NCBI RefSeq assembly: GCF_034480035.2
Contig: NZ_CP118753.2
Span: forward strand, 2,041,076 to 2,105,075
Direction: 5' to 3'
DNA: 64,000 bases
Source: Methanosphaera sp. ISO3-F5
GTDB taxonomy: Archaea; Methanobacteriota; Methanobacteria; Methanobacteriales; Methanobacteriaceae
Shown in pieces: positions 50,978-60,800 of the stretch (position 1 is the first letter of the stretch; every line of letters begins with the position of its first letter). The position numbers and the translations under genes are program-made. Under the pieces are notes generated by a model. The model saw only the letters and a program-made list of their open reading frames with translations. It did no database searches and was not told the origin of the DNA.

Positions 50978-51814
50978 TTATGCAATATCAGTGTACAATA
51001 ACCCAATCGCTCTTTGAACAAAGAATATTATGTATGGACTTACCAGAATTGATAAAATTGACAAATATGGTGCAAAATTGAATATAATACTTAAACATAT
51101 CTCAATAACACCAGTTACTATGACAATTAATACAAGTAATCCAATCACATTTACTATACCTAATTGTTTAATATCATTTATTGTCTCAGGAATATTTGCA
51201 GCTTCATCTACATTATCCGTATTTGCCAATCTTGCCTGTGCTATACTGTGTAAGATTGTAGCAATTATGAATAATATTATAGCAACAGTAAACGTAATTA
51301 TTAAAGAACTTACCAAATAGTTAAGCACTGGAGATATTGTATTAACTACAGAAGCAGTAATATTCCCGGTAACGGTCATGTTATTAGCTTGTAAAATAGC
51401 TTTCTGTGAAACCAGCATTAGATTGCGAGGAATATTCATGGAACATCCTACCATAAGAACAATAAGCGTAGGTAACGTATAATATATAATGGATATGAAA
51501 AGATTATCAATACCAGTATGCAAATTCTTCTTCCACTTAAAATCAGGAGCTTTTTCATCTAAATTAATACCTGACTTAATGAGGGATATCTGATATCCAG
51601 ACAATATAAATCCAAGTATTAAGGAAATTACCAGATATATTGTTCCTGTTATAAAATGTCTTGCGAAATTAACGAACACAGTCATTAATGAAACCATCGC
51701 ACCTAAAGCAAATACCGTTATTAGTATAGACAATACACTATAAATTGCAAGTACTCCCAAATTTTTTGATGGAAATACCAAAGCTTCTTTAATTATTTCT
51801 ACTAATTCTATTTA
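50978..51814 (-). CDS. DUF4013 membrane protein with unusual start
   Basis: About 267-279 aa, six or so membrane segments; PSKNLGVLAIYSVLSILITVF at the N-terminus and the overall pattern fit DUF4013. The first usable standard start is a TTG at 51781, with no ribosome binding site. Upstream, the frame stays open back to 51814 and encodes IELVEIIKEAL, which looks like the usual N-terminal amphipathic helix of this family. It opens with ATA right after a TAA, and GGGGTG sits a few bases before it. Either ATA (or ATG mutated to ATA) is used or the product is shortened. Confidence 0.7.
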
Positions 51815-52046
51815 AACACCCCAATTTTAATTTTTAAATACTCTTTAAAAGAGATAATATTATTTATTAAAAAAATATTATTTAAACTTGTTTAAAAGGT
51901 TTAATATCAGTTACTGGTTAAAGTCAATTATTTAAAATTAATATTCGGTCTTAAATTTTATTTTTTAATAATATATAATCTTATTAAATATGAATTAAAT
52001 AAATAAGTCACATGTACAATTCACTAATCTGGTGAGGGCAAAAACA

Positions 52047-52730
52047 ATGGATAATAAAAAAAAGATAATGATAATTGTATTACTTTTAATTATTGCAGGT
52101 ATTATTTTAGTAATGTTAACATATGTAAGGTATGATAAAATTGAAATAACACCTAATGGAACAACTATTGATGTTCCAGCAGAACAAACAAAATATCAAG
52201 GAGATTTTAATAAAATTAAACTTTGGAAATGGGATAAAGGATTTGTAATATCATATAATAGTTATGAAGAAAATAGTCTGATTAATATAGGTGAAATGAG
52301 TTTTAACACCCTGAACGATTTAATCAAGAAGGGTACTTCACAAAACATTGATGGCTTAACATGTTATGTGATTAATGCTGATGACCTATTTCAAATACAA
52401 CTCTTTGATTTCATTAAATTAAATTATAAAGGAAAATTTTATTGTATTCCCCTATCAAATGATACAACTCATGATAATATCATAATTTTTGCTAAAGACA
52501 AAGACATTGCATTGCACATGGCAAAATCAGTAGAATACAAGAAAGTTTATATTGATAAGCCTAAGAATAACACTATATCTAATATAGAAAACATCACCAA
52601 CGATTTAAAGAATAAAACCCTTTCAACCGGTGCAGAAAAAGTAGGGGATGCTAAAGCAAAGGTAGAAAATATTGCTCAAGATTGGAAATCTAAAGTACAA
52701 ACTTACAGTGATAAAATCCCCAATTTCTGA
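52047..52730 (+). CDS. Single-pass membrane protein of unknown function
   Basis: About 227 aa. DNKKKI then a hydrophobic segment (MIIVLLLIIAGIILVMLTYV, about residues 8-27), an extracytoplasmic beta-rich domain, and a C-terminal helix with AEKVGDAKAKVENIAQDWKSK heptads. GGTGAG at 52031-52036 supports the ATG at 52047 over the GTG within it. It stands before the ABC exporter genes; the function is not recognisable. Confidence 0.7.
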   Translation: MDNKKKIMIIVLLLIIAGIILVMLTYVRYDKIEITPNGTTIDVPAEQTKYQGDFNKIKLWKWDKGFVISYNSYEENSLINIGEMSFNTLNDLIKKGTSQNIDGLTCYVINADDLFQIQLFDFIKLNYKGKFYCIPLSNDTTHDNIIIFAKDKDIALHMAKSVEYKKVYIDKPKNNTISNIENITNDLKNKTLSTGAEKVGDAKAKVENIAQDWKSKVQTYSDKIPNF

Positions 52731-52899
52731 AAAAGCCATTAATATATAATTCTTAAATCATTAAGGATTAAACTTAGAATAATTAGAAGAAAATATATTA
52801 AAAGATAAAATATGAGATATTCAAGAGAATAATTCGTATAAAATTAAAAATAAGATAGCAATTAAATTAATATAAGTTGTTAATTGGAGTGAAAACTAA

Positions 52900-55158
52900 A
52901 TGCTTAAAAGAAAAATGTTAAGAGACATGACCTATTATAAAGTGCAATTCATATCCATATTTTTAATGGCATTTATAGGAGTGTTCGTATTTACAGGAAT
53001 GTATGTAGAAACAAATAGCTTTGAAACAACAATTAACGATTATTACGAAGAAACAAATTTAGCAGATGGTTCTATATACTCCAATTATTTAATTGACGAA
53101 TTCTTAGACTATGTTGATCACCTTGGAGCAACTACACAAATGGAAAGACAATTAATCGTGAATTCACATGCAATACTAGATGACAAACCCGAGATTATGT
53201 TACATTTTGTTGAAAACAACACAATATCCAAATTTTATTTACTCGAAGGAAAAGAATTAAATATTGACGATTCAGAGGGAGTATGGTTAGATAAAAGTTT
53301 TGCAGATGCCCGAAAACTAAAAATTGGGGATGAAATATCATTTGAAAGCAACAACATTGAAATCAGAAAAAAGATAAAAGGATTAGGATATTCACCAGAA
53401 TACATTTATTATTCACCTGTTGCATCAACAGTACCAAACCATACATCCACAGGCTTTGCTTACATGTCACATAAAGCATTTCCATCAAACAATATCACAT
53501 ACAATGTTCTTAATGTAAAATTTGAAGGAACACCAGAAATGTATTCAAAGATTTTACCATATCGTTTAAATGACTATTATTCATTATTCTTACAAAGATC
53601 TAACCATCCAAGTGTAAAAGTAGTTGGAGAATCAATCAGTCAACAAAATTCAGTAACATCAGTATTTCCACCAATATTCATCATTCTATCAATGCTCATG
53701 CTTTCAACAACAATGAAGAGAATTATAACACATCAAAGAAATCAAATAGGTATCCTTAAAGCCAATGGATTTAAAGATAACAAAATCATCATGCATTACA
53801 TCTTTCCAGGATTTTTATTAGTGACCTTTGGATCAATATTAGGTGCTATTACAGGGCCAACAGCATTTCATATGATTGCAAACCCATCAAGAATGTTTTA
53901 CTTCAAATTTCCTTACTGGAATTCAATAGGAATTATGCCATCTGTCATAATAATACTCTTAATGGCCGTAATGTCAATCATAATTTCATATTATTCAATT
54001 AAAAATATTATTAGAGAACCAACTTCCTTAATTATAAAACCGGAAGCACCACATGTATCCAACACATCATTTGTAGAAAAATTTAAGATTTGGAATAATC
54101 TTTCATTTACTTTCAGATGGAATTACAGGAATATTCGTAGAAATAATTTCAGAGCTATAGTAACAATAGCCGGCGTAATTGGATGTACAGTACTATTAAT
54201 TTCAGGGTATGGATTGTATGAAAATATTGGTGAATCCAGAGAATGGTATTTCAATGATGTAAATCATTTCGAATCCAAGATAATCACTAATGATAATCTT
54301 AATTTATCTCAAATCAATTCAATAGCAGAAAAAGTTAATGGTAGTCCTATAATGGAATCTTCAATTGAGATTTCAAAGAATCAACAAGAATTAGCTTCAC
54401 TACTGGTTTTAAGTGATAATGATCTGATAACTATCACTGATGATAACCATGATAAGATACAATTAGATAAAGATGAAGTATCTATTTCGAAAAAAATGGC
54501 AGAACATATGGATATACATGTGGGTGACACAATAAATTGTTCTATTTTAGGTTCAAATAAAATATTCAATGTAAAAATTGATAAAATTCATTCAAGCCCA
54601 TATTCTCAGGGATTAGTAATGTCTCCCGATAAATTAAAAGAATTAGGTTTAAATTATACTCCTACAAGCATTGTAACTTCAGAACATGTAACCGAATCTT
54701 TTGAAGGCACATCAGTACTTTATTTAGATAACCTGGTTACTTATTGGGATAAATTAGAAGAAACTTCAATGATGATAATTACTGCATTAGTATTCTTTGC
54801 AGTAATTTTAGCACTAGTAATTCTGTATAATCTGAATCTACTATCATATATTGAGATGAAAAATGACATGGTAACACTAAAAACTTTAGGATTTAACAGT
54901 AAGTTTTTAACAAAAATATTGGCAACACAAAATTTATTATTAACAATCCCCGGTTTTATACTGGGTATTCCTATCGGATATTCTGTAATGTCAATATTAA
55001 TGCCAGCATTTGGAGAAGACATTTATATAATTCCTTCCATATCAATAACAAATGTGGTTTTCACATTTTTATTAATCATGTCAGTATTAATAGTAATGAA
55101 TTTATATTTCTCACGTAAGATTAAGAAATTTGACATAACAGATTACCTAAAAGTTTAG
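52900..55158 (+). CDS. FtsX/MacB-type ABC transporter permease
   Basis: 752 aa. Four to eight membrane segments: one at residues about 18-38 (FISIFLMAFIGVFVFTGMYV), three around 255-375, one at 415-435, and three at the C-terminal third. Two FtsX domains with large extracytoplasmic loops between, the layout of lipoprotein or peptide exporters. GGAG (52885-52888) precedes the ATG. The matching ATPase follows 110 bases downstream, so together they should form an exporter at the cell membrane. Confidence 0.88.
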   Translation: MLKRKMLRDMTYYKVQFISIFLMAFIGVFVFTGMYVETNSFETTINDYYEETNLADGSIYSNYLIDEFLDYVDHLGATTQMERQLIVNSHAILDDKPEIMLHFVENNTISKFYLLEGKELNIDDSEGVWLDKSFADARKLKIGDEISFESNNIEIRKKIKGLGYSPEYIYYSPVASTVPNHTSTGFAYMSHKAFPSNNITYNVLNVKFEGTPEMYSKILPYRLNDYYSLFLQRSNHPSVKVVGESISQQNSVTSVFPPIFIILSMLMLSTTMKRIITHQRNQIGILKANGFKDNKIIMHYIFPGFLLVTFGSILGAITGPTAFHMIANPSRMFYFKFPYWNSIGIMPSVIIILLMAVMSIIISYYSIKNIIREPTSLIIKPEAPHVSNTSFVEKFKIWNNLSFTFRWNYRNIRRNNFRAIVTIAGVIGCTVLLISGYGLYENIGESREWYFNDVNHFESKIITNDNLNLSQINSIAEKVNGSPIMESSIEISKNQQELASLLVLSDNDLITITDDNHDKIQLDKDEVSISKKMAEHMDIHVGDTINCSILGSNKIFNVKIDKIHSSPYSQGLVMSPDKLKELGLNYTPTSIVTSEHVTESFEGTSVLYLDNLVTYWDKLEETSMMIITALVFFAVILALVILYNLNLLSYIEMKNDMVTLKTLGFNSKFLTKILATQNLLLTIPGFILGIPIGYSVMSILMPAFGEDIYIIPSISITNVVFTFLLIMSVLIVMNLYFSRKIKKFDITDYLKV

Positions 55159-55275
55159 GCAATAAAATATATTACTATTAGAACAGAGGTAAAATAATAA
55201 AAATTATTCAAATTTAAACAATTTAAAAAATTATTTTTCAATAAATATCAAAATAATTCCTAGAGGGTAATGTTA

Positions 55276-55980
55276 ATGACGAGCATGATAGAATTTAAAA
55301 ACGTTAATAAGATTTATGAATCTGGAGATTCTATTTTAAAAGCAATGGATGATGTAAGTTTTAAAATTAATGAAGGAGAATTTGTTGTTATACTCGGACC
55401 ATCAGGTGCGGGAAAATCTACATTACTGAATATTTTAGGGGGCCTTGATTCAGTAACTTCTGGTGAAATTATTGTCAATGATATTCATATAGAATTACTT
55501 GATGAAGATCAGCTTACTAACTATAGGGCGAAGAATGTTGGCTTTGTTTTTCAGTTTTATAATTTAATCCCTAATCTAACTGCACTCGAAAATATTGAGT
55601 TAATGAATGAAATTGTGGATTTTGATATTGATGGTCTGGAATTATTAGACTCTGTTGGTCTTAAAGATTTTGCAAATCAATTTCCTGCACAATTATCTGG
55701 TGGTGAACAACAAAGAGTATCAATTGCAAGAGCCATTGCCAAGAAACCTGCAATGTTATTATGTGACGAACCTACCGGAGCTCTTGACTCTAAAACAGGT
55801 ACTTTAATATTGAATTTACTCCAAGAAATGAATATTAACCTCAATACTACTGTAATAATAGTTACTCATAATGAAATTTTATCAGCGGCTGCAGATAAGA
55901 CAATAAGAATTAAAAATGGTCAAATAGAAAGTATTCATATCAATGAAAATCCAAAAAAAGTCACTGAATTAGAATTGTAA
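55276..55980 (+). CDS. ABC transporter ATPase (MacB/LolD-like)
   Basis: About 234 aa. Walker A ILGPSGAGKSTLLN, Q-loop region FVFQFYNLIPNLTALENIE, signature LSGGEQQRVSIARAI, Walker B MLLCDEPTGALD, and the H-loop VTHNE are all intact. Belongs with the FtsX-like permease upstream. GAGGGTAA at 55262-55269 is the ribosome binding site; starts at 55270 and 55276 are both possible, and a third ATG at 55285 gives the most usual N-terminus (MIEFKNVNKIY). Confidence 0.93.
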   Translation: MTSMIEFKNVNKIYESGDSILKAMDDVSFKINEGEFVVILGPSGAGKSTLLNILGGLDSVTSGEIIVNDIHIELLDEDQLTNYRAKNVGFVFQFYNLIPNLTALENIELMNEIVDFDIDGLELLDSVGLKDFANQFPAQLSGGEQQRVSIARAIAKKPAMLLCDEPTGALDSKTGTLILNLLQEMNINLNTTVIIVTHNEILSAAADKTIRIKNGQIESIHINENPKKVTELEL

Positions 55981-56033
55981 AAAATATAATTCTTGTAAAC
56001 TCCACTATTTATTTAAAAAAAGAAAAAAATGGT

Positions 56034-57611
56034 TTAGAGGAAAGATAAATTAAGTTTTAAACTAGATTTTGTAATGTCTGTTGTTTCGTTACGAGCTCCA
56101 AGATAAGCTTGACGAGCACCAGTTACAAGCATAACCTTCTTAATTTTAATATCTTTAGAAACTTGTTGTAACAGTAACAGTACTATACCTCTAGATACTT
56201 TGAATGTTTGTTTTTTATTGGTTGATGGGTTAACATATGTTTTTCCATTAATTTTAAGAGCAATGGTACTGTTACCAAGCACGTACCTGTTTTTGTAGTC
56301 TTTAATTGTAGCAAGTACGGATAACTTGTTACTAGAGGTTACATAGGTTTTAACAATATTTAAGGTAACAGGACTTCTTTTTACATTAAATGTTGTTTTT
56401 GCCCTAGTATCCGGATAGAAACTGTCACTTACTAGAACTGCTTCCACATTATAATTACGGATTTTACCTTCTTTGGTTATTCCACCCATACCTCTTGGAA
56501 CGGTATAATTGTAGCTTGCTTTTCCATTAACTATGTTAACCAGTACATTTCTACCAAGTAAATTTTTTATTGTTTTACCGTTTATTTTGAATAATACTTT
56601 TGTGTTTTCATTAATTGCTGTCTTGTTTTTGTAGTTTGGAGTTTTATCCTGTATTTTTGCTGTGAGTGTAATTATATCGTATTGTTTCTGTTTCTTTGGA
56701 GTAGCAGTAACTGTTAGTTTCGCATTTCTTTTCTTGATTTGTGCTGTTACTACTTTACTTGTTGCTGACTTGTATTGGAATGATCCACTGTATGTTGCAG
56801 TTAAATTTTTAGCATTTCTTAAGTATGAATCTGCTTTTATTGTTGCTGTTACTTTTCCATTGTTTACTTTGAACTTCCATGGGAATGCTATTGTATCAAA
56901 TCGACCATTAGTTTTAAGTGTTTTTCCGTTTACTTTAAATACTAGATTTCCACCAGTCACTGCTTTACCTTTAGTGTCAGTTACATGGGCAATAAATGTA
57001 ATATTTTCGCCGATTACTCCTTTTACTGGGTCAACGGTTACTTTTGTAGCATTTCTTCCTAAGGTTATATTATCTATTTCATCAATTATGTTTGTTAGAT
57101 TGTTTAGTGTTGAATTTTTTATATTGGTATAATTGCCTATTATTGAATCTTTAATGTTTGTATAATTGCCTATTGTGATATTTTTTATGTTTGAAAGGTC
57201 ATCTTTGCTTATATCTAGAATATTTTTGTTACCATAATCTATTTTAGTGTTTAGTTCAAGATTTTTTAATATTTCGGAAAGGTTATTGGATAAATTAAGG
57301 TATGTGTTTCCTGAGATTGTAAGTGGTGTTTTATCTGTTGAATTGCTACGGGTTATTGTATTATTTATTGATATATTGATTGCTTCTTTGTTTTTTGCAT
57401 TATCTTGTTTGTTTTTGTTAATTGTTTTTTGTGTTTTTGTATTATCTTCTTTTAATATATCATCTTGATCATTAGCTTCAACTTGTGTGTGTTGTGTTTG
57501 AGTTAATGATTCTGTATGAGTATTGTTATCTGATAATTCTGTTGCACTGATTGCGCTTAAACTAATTATTGTAATGGATAATAGTAACAGAAGAGATAAC
57601 TTTTTATTCAT
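56034..57611 (-). CDS. Secreted adhesin-like protein with Ig-like repeats
   Basis: About 525 aa. A signal peptide (NKKLSLLLLLSITIISLSAISA) leads into an Asn/Thr/Asp/Gln-rich stem, then imperfect repeats IGNYTNIKDS, IGNYTNIKNS, LNNLTNI with many N-x-T sequons. From about residue 190 there are at least three Ig-like domains of about 100 aa (each with VTVDPVKGVIGENITF or TVTATPKKQKQYDIITL-like openings). Similar proteins are abundant in gut methanogens as adhesin-like proteins. No cell-wall anchor domain or C-terminal transmembrane segment is evident, so attachment is unexplained. GGAGGATC (57622-57629) precedes start codons GTG 57614 and ATG 57611. Confidence 0.82.
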   Translation of the reverse strand: MNKKLSLLLLLSITIISLSAISATELSDNNTHTESLTQTQHTQVEANDQDDILKEDNTKTQKTINKNKQDNAKNKEAINISINNTITRSNSTDKTPLTISGNTYLNLSNNLSEILKNLELNTKIDYGNKNILDISKDDLSNIKNITIGNYTNIKDSIIGNYTNIKNSTLNNLTNIIDEIDNITLGRNATKVTVDPVKGVIGENITFIAHVTDTKGKAVTGGNLVFKVNGKTLKTNGRFDTIAFPWKFKVNNGKVTATIKADSYLRNAKNLTATYSGSFQYKSATSKVVTAQIKKRNAKLTVTATPKKQKQYDIITLTAKIQDKTPNYKNKTAINENTKVLFKINGKTIKNLLGRNVLVNIVNGKASYNYTVPRGMGGITKEGKIRNYNVEAVLVSDSFYPDTRAKTTFNVKRSPVTLNIVKTYVTSSNKLSVLATIKDYKNRYVLGNSTIALKINGKTYVNPSTNKKQTFKVSRGIVLLLLQQVSKDIKIKKVMLVTGARQAYLGARNETTDITKSSLKLNLSFL

Positions 57612-57614
57612 CAC

Positions 57615-57962
57615 GACAGATCCTCCTATTTATTTCAAGTATTTGTATGTCATGTAATTTATAAAGAAAGATTAGAATATATAATTTCTTTAATTGTTTA
57701 ATACGTAATTATTTAATGTTTGTCTGATAATTATAATATTAATCAATTATTCGATGTATAATCTTATTTTTCTCATAATTGTATTTACAATGATATATAT
57801 TACGTTTTAATGTTTTATATATTTTTAGATTATTTGTTCTAATAATATTTCTACAACAGAATGTATTGATATTATATTATTATAAAATTAGTTCCTTTAT
57901 GTGTGGGGGTGGTTATCTGGTTTTGTAATTAAAAAGAAGTGATTGTGTGTAAATAATACTAT
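57615..57962. other. Intergenic region between ef1b and adhesin
   Basis: About 350 bases, AT-rich, no coding frame seen. Both flanking genes lie on the minus strand, so it holds the 3' end of the aEF-1B transcript and the adhesin promoter. A TATA-like TTATATAT (minus strand, about 57676-57684) sits 65 bases before the adhesin start. A short G-rich patch (57902-57915) is unexplained. Confidence 0.45.
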
Positions 57963-58229
57963 TTACATTAATCTGGTCATGTGGGTTACTTCTACTGTTG
58001 CTACATCAGCTAAATCAGCGATAGCTTTTTCTGCAGGTTCACTTCCACCTTCACCATCGTCAACTACGATTGTAACATTTAATGCTACTAATCCGAAGCC
58101 TATTGGTTCTTCTTCTACTCTTTCATATTGTTCTTCGCCAACAGCATTTTTTATCTGTTCTTTTAATGTTGCTAAGTCTACTTCTGGACTTTCTGGCATA
58201 ACTTTTAATGTTACTGCTACATCAGACAT
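57963..58229 (-). CDS. ef1b: Elongation factor 1-beta (aEF-1B)
   Basis: 88-aa nucleotide-exchange factor for aEF-1A. Family pattern: VAVTLKVMPESPEVDLATLKEQIK at the N-terminus, EEEPIGFGLVALNVTIVVDDGEGG and VATVEVTHMTRLM at the end. The ATG at 58229 gives the usual N-terminus; GGGAGA sits just before it. The 54-aa zinc protein gene is 34 bases upstream on the same strand. Confidence 0.95.
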   Translation of the reverse strand: MSDVAVTLKVMPESPEVDLATLKEQIKNAVGEEQYERVEEEPIGFGLVALNVTIVVDDGEGGSEPAEKAIADLADVATVEVTHMTRLM

Positions 58230-58263
58230 AATCAAATCTCCCTTTATTTATTATATAAATTAT

Positions 58264-58428
58264 CTATGGTCCTTTGAAACCACATTCACAAGTGTATTCA
58301 TGTCCAAAAGTTCTGCATTTAGGACATCTGTAAATTTCTGCATCACATTCTGGGCAATGGAATTTTACGTATTCATCTATTGGTGAGATTTCTTGTTTAC
58401 ATGATGTACAAGTCATTTTTTCTGCCAT
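58264..58428 (-). CDS. Small two-zinc-finger protein (HVO_2753 type)
   Basis: 54 aa. Four CxxC-type pairs: CTSC, CPEC, CPKC and CEC with a GFKGP end, the layout of archaeal small zinc-finger proteins such as HVO_2753. Start ATG at 58428 follows AGGAAAA (minus strand). It sits between mfnE and ef1b, a linkage I recall in other archaea, which supports it being real. A role in translation or biofilm behaviour has been proposed for relatives; not proven here. Confidence 0.85.
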   Translation of the reverse strand: MAEKMTCTSCKQEISPIDEYVKFHCPECDAEIYRCPKCRTFGHEYTCECGFKGP

Positions 58429-58429
58429 A

Positions 58430-59089
58430 TTATTTTCCTCCTATAAATGTATAAAAATTATTATAATCATTGTCTTCGTTTAAATGAGCCATAACCCTAT
58501 CAGGGTATTTCCCATTAATTATAAAACAGTTTAAATGATATTTAATTAGTAATTTCGGTAAACATTTATCTACACAAGTTTCTTTAAAAAATAATAGTTT
58601 ATTCGCATTAATCTCTTTGATTAATTTTTTATTATTTGAAGAAATGTTACCATTATATATACCATTTACATTTGTTAATATTAATAGTTTGGCATTTATT
58701 TTATTCGCCACCCAACAAGCAATTGAATCACTAGTCACATCCCATGAATGTTCCAAATCATCATACTTTCTCATTAAATTATAAGTTAATAACAAAGGTA
58801 TTTTACCTTCTTCATGAACACGCGGAATATCATCTATGTCTTCAATAACTCTAATATCCTCATTTTTATCCGCAATACAACTTCCTATAATATCCATACA
58901 ACGAATAGCATTCCAATGATTAACTTCCTCAGAATATTCAAATTCTTCATTATACTCTCTGAGCTTATTAGCTAACATTCCCCCACCATTAACTAACACC
59001 AACTTTTCCCTGGATTTAGTTAACATTTCACATAACTTTTCAGTATAACTAGGAAATAAGCTACCACCAATCTTAACTACAGTAACCAT
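58430..59089 (-). CDS. mfnE: Amino-acid-kinase-fold enzyme, probable MfnE
   Basis: 219 aa. [12 protein letters not shown] at the start, VLVNGGG, and [17 protein letters not shown] with LTNVNGIY are the amino acid kinase fold motifs. In methanogens this subgroup ([5-(aminomethyl)furan-3-yl]methyl phosphate kinase) makes the diphosphate used to build methanofuran, the first C1 carrier of methanogenesis. The assignment rests on size and the HSWDVTSD motif. It abuts the zinc-finger gene by one base. Confidence 0.78.
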   Translation of the reverse strand: MVTVVKIGGSLFPSYTEKLCEMLTKSREKLVLVNGGGMLANKLREYNEEFEYSEEVNHWNAIRCMDIIGSCIADKNEDIRVIEDIDDIPRVHEEGKIPLLLTYNLMRKYDDLEHSWDVTSDSIACWVANKINAKLLILTNVNGIYNGNISSNNKKLIKEINANKLLFFKETCVDKCLPKLLIKYHLNCFIINGKYPDRVMAHLNEDNDYNNFYTFIGGK

Positions 59090-59102
59090 AATAATTAACT
59101 CT

Positions 59103-59441
59103 TCATAATAATTTTAAGTCACCAGTTAATCTATCAATTTCTTCATCCGATCCAGGACCAATACCAAGACAAGTTCTAGTTGAAGGTTCTATCTGTGTAT
59201 GACCAGCATCCGTAATCAGACTACATGGCAGAGCAGTAGATTTAATAATAGAATACAATTCCATTAATTCTCTTTCAGAAGAAACTTTTAACACTACCTT
59301 TTTCTGACCTTCAAGTTCCCATTTACGTATATCATTCTTATCTGCCTTCTTATAACATCCAAGACATGCATGACATGCTTGTGCAGCTATCTTTCCCTTA
59401 CCCATCTTAAGGTCTGTTCTCACTACAATAACCTGTTTCAT
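59103..59441 (-). CDS. pth: Peptidyl-tRNA hydrolase, archaeal/eukaryal type
   Basis: 112 aa. Pth2 motifs: [20 protein letters not shown] at the N-terminus, [29 protein letters not shown] near the end. It frees stalled tRNAs from peptidyl-tRNA. I take the ATG at 59441 ([10 protein letters not shown]) as the start. Together with mfnE, the zinc protein and ef1b it forms a same-strand run. Confidence 0.95.
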   Translation of the reverse strand: MKQVIVVRTDLKMGKGKIAAQACHACLGCYKKADKNDIRKWELEGQKKVVLKVSSERELMELYSIIKSTALPCSLITDAGHTQIEPSTRTCLGIGPGSDEEIDRLTGDLKLL

Positions 59442-59463
59442 AATAATCATTACTCAAAAAAAT

Positions 59464-60657
59464 TTAATTAACAATATAATTATCTGGTATTAAACGTTTA
59501 CCAACCCGACTGGAATCTACACTAAACAATTCCATACCCGGAATAATTGACCTCACAACAGGAATTCCAATACTTCTCGTTAAATTCACATAGTAAGCAT
59601 CATGAATATCCGATAATTTTAGCAGTTCCATTGTCTTATTTATATTATCTCTGAAAGAATTCTGCGAATAATCAGTCATATCATTTAAATCAACAGATTC
59701 TTCACAGTCTCTGAACCAATGCCTATTAATACGCTTCATACGTTCATAACCTGTTTCACGCAATAGATTAGCACGCGTAGTATCCTCACGTGTACCATGA
59801 ATCTGTGTGGCACGACTCTGAGCAACCTCAGTTATAGCACGAATAGCTGCAATCTCAGGATCCAAATGTGTTCCAATACCTAATGTTAATAGTGCAGGAT
59901 CTTTTAATGATAAATCTTCACTAACTGCTCCAATAGTTGGAATTTTGTTTTCACTGGTTAAATCAATTAACTTAATTGACACATTAGCTTCATCAAACTT
60001 ATTAACTAATTCCACAATATAATCATTACTTGAATTATTACAGTTAATTTCACATTTTTCATCCTTAAATGCTTCAAACAAGCTCCATGAATCTCTTTCA
60101 ACAACTTCCATCATACCATGAAATATTGCTTCCTCTAAACTATTTCCAGAAGCAAGTCCATTAGTATTTGATAAAAACAAATGTTTAACAGTATCATTAA
60201 CATATGGATGATAAACAGCATTTGATGGTATGAGTATGGATTCACCAGTAACTACAGAAAAACCTTCACTCCACTCTAATTCTACATCATCATCATAACT
60301 GTTTCTTGGTAAAATAAGATCTTCCGGATTTAAGCAATCACTTTCATCATACTTCTTAACAACAGTATTTTCGTCCTGCATCTCAGCAGAATATCTTTCA
60401 ATAGCTTCCATAATAGATGAAACTTTTGCATGTACTTTAGACGGACCTTTACCTGCATATATACTCACAGCACCTTCTACTGCTAGTGGACGTACAGATG
60501 TGTATACTGGTATTTTTATCCTGTCAAGATGAGTAATCTCAGAAGTTCTGGTTAATCCTATTTCAGTTGTTATCTTACCTATTTTTTCTAAAGTTTCTTC
60601 GGGACTTTTTGTCCTATGAGTGGATTTTTTATAAGTTACTGGTGATTCATTTAACAT
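59464..60657 (-). CDS. YcaO protein, probable McrA thioglycine synthase
   Basis: 397 aa. ATP-binding motifs of YcaO proteins: SSIMEAIERYSAE, GLASGNSLEEAIFHGMMEVVERDSW, and TEVAQSRATQIHGTRED. In methanogens this family (methanogenesis marker 1) with TfuA thioamidates a glycine of McrA. A tfuA gene is not adjacent. The C-terminus ends PGMELFSVDSSRVGKRL, not the proline-rich tail of azoline-forming YcaOs. Same-strand neighbours are pth2 and mfnE; specific substrate is inferred. Confidence 0.83.
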   Translation of the reverse strand: MLNESPVTYKKSTHRTKSPEETLEKIGKITTEIGLTRTSEITHLDRIKIPVYTSVRPLAVEGAVSIYAGKGPSKVHAKVSSIMEAIERYSAEMQDENTVVKKYDESDCLNPEDLILPRNSYDDDVELEWSEGFSVVTGESILIPSNAVYHPYVNDTVKHLFLSNTNGLASGNSLEEAIFHGMMEVVERDSWSLFEAFKDEKCEINCNNSSNDYIVELVNKFDEANVSIKLIDLTSENKIPTIGAVSEDLSLKDPALLTLGIGTHLDPEIAAIRAITEVAQSRATQIHGTREDTTRANLLRETGYERMKRINRHWFRDCEESVDLNDMTDYSQNSFRDNINKTMELLKLSDIHDAYYVNLTRSIGIPVVRSIIPGMELFSVDSSRVGKRLIPDNYIVN

Positions 60658-60757
60658 GTTAATAATTCTTCCTTAATAGTGTTCTTATTATATATTACTT
60701 TTATTTTTTAATCATTTTATCTTTTTTCGAAATTACTATTATCTAAAAATTTTATAA

Positions 60758-60768
60758 TTATATATAAT
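60758..60768 (+). promoter_or_regulatory. Candidate TATA box for the Xaa-Pro peptidase gene
   Basis: TTATATATAAT-like element about 35-40 bases before the ATG at 60801, implying a short leader. Confidence 0.35.
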
Positions 60769-60800
60769 ATAAAAAGAAAAAAATTTGGAATTGATTACAA

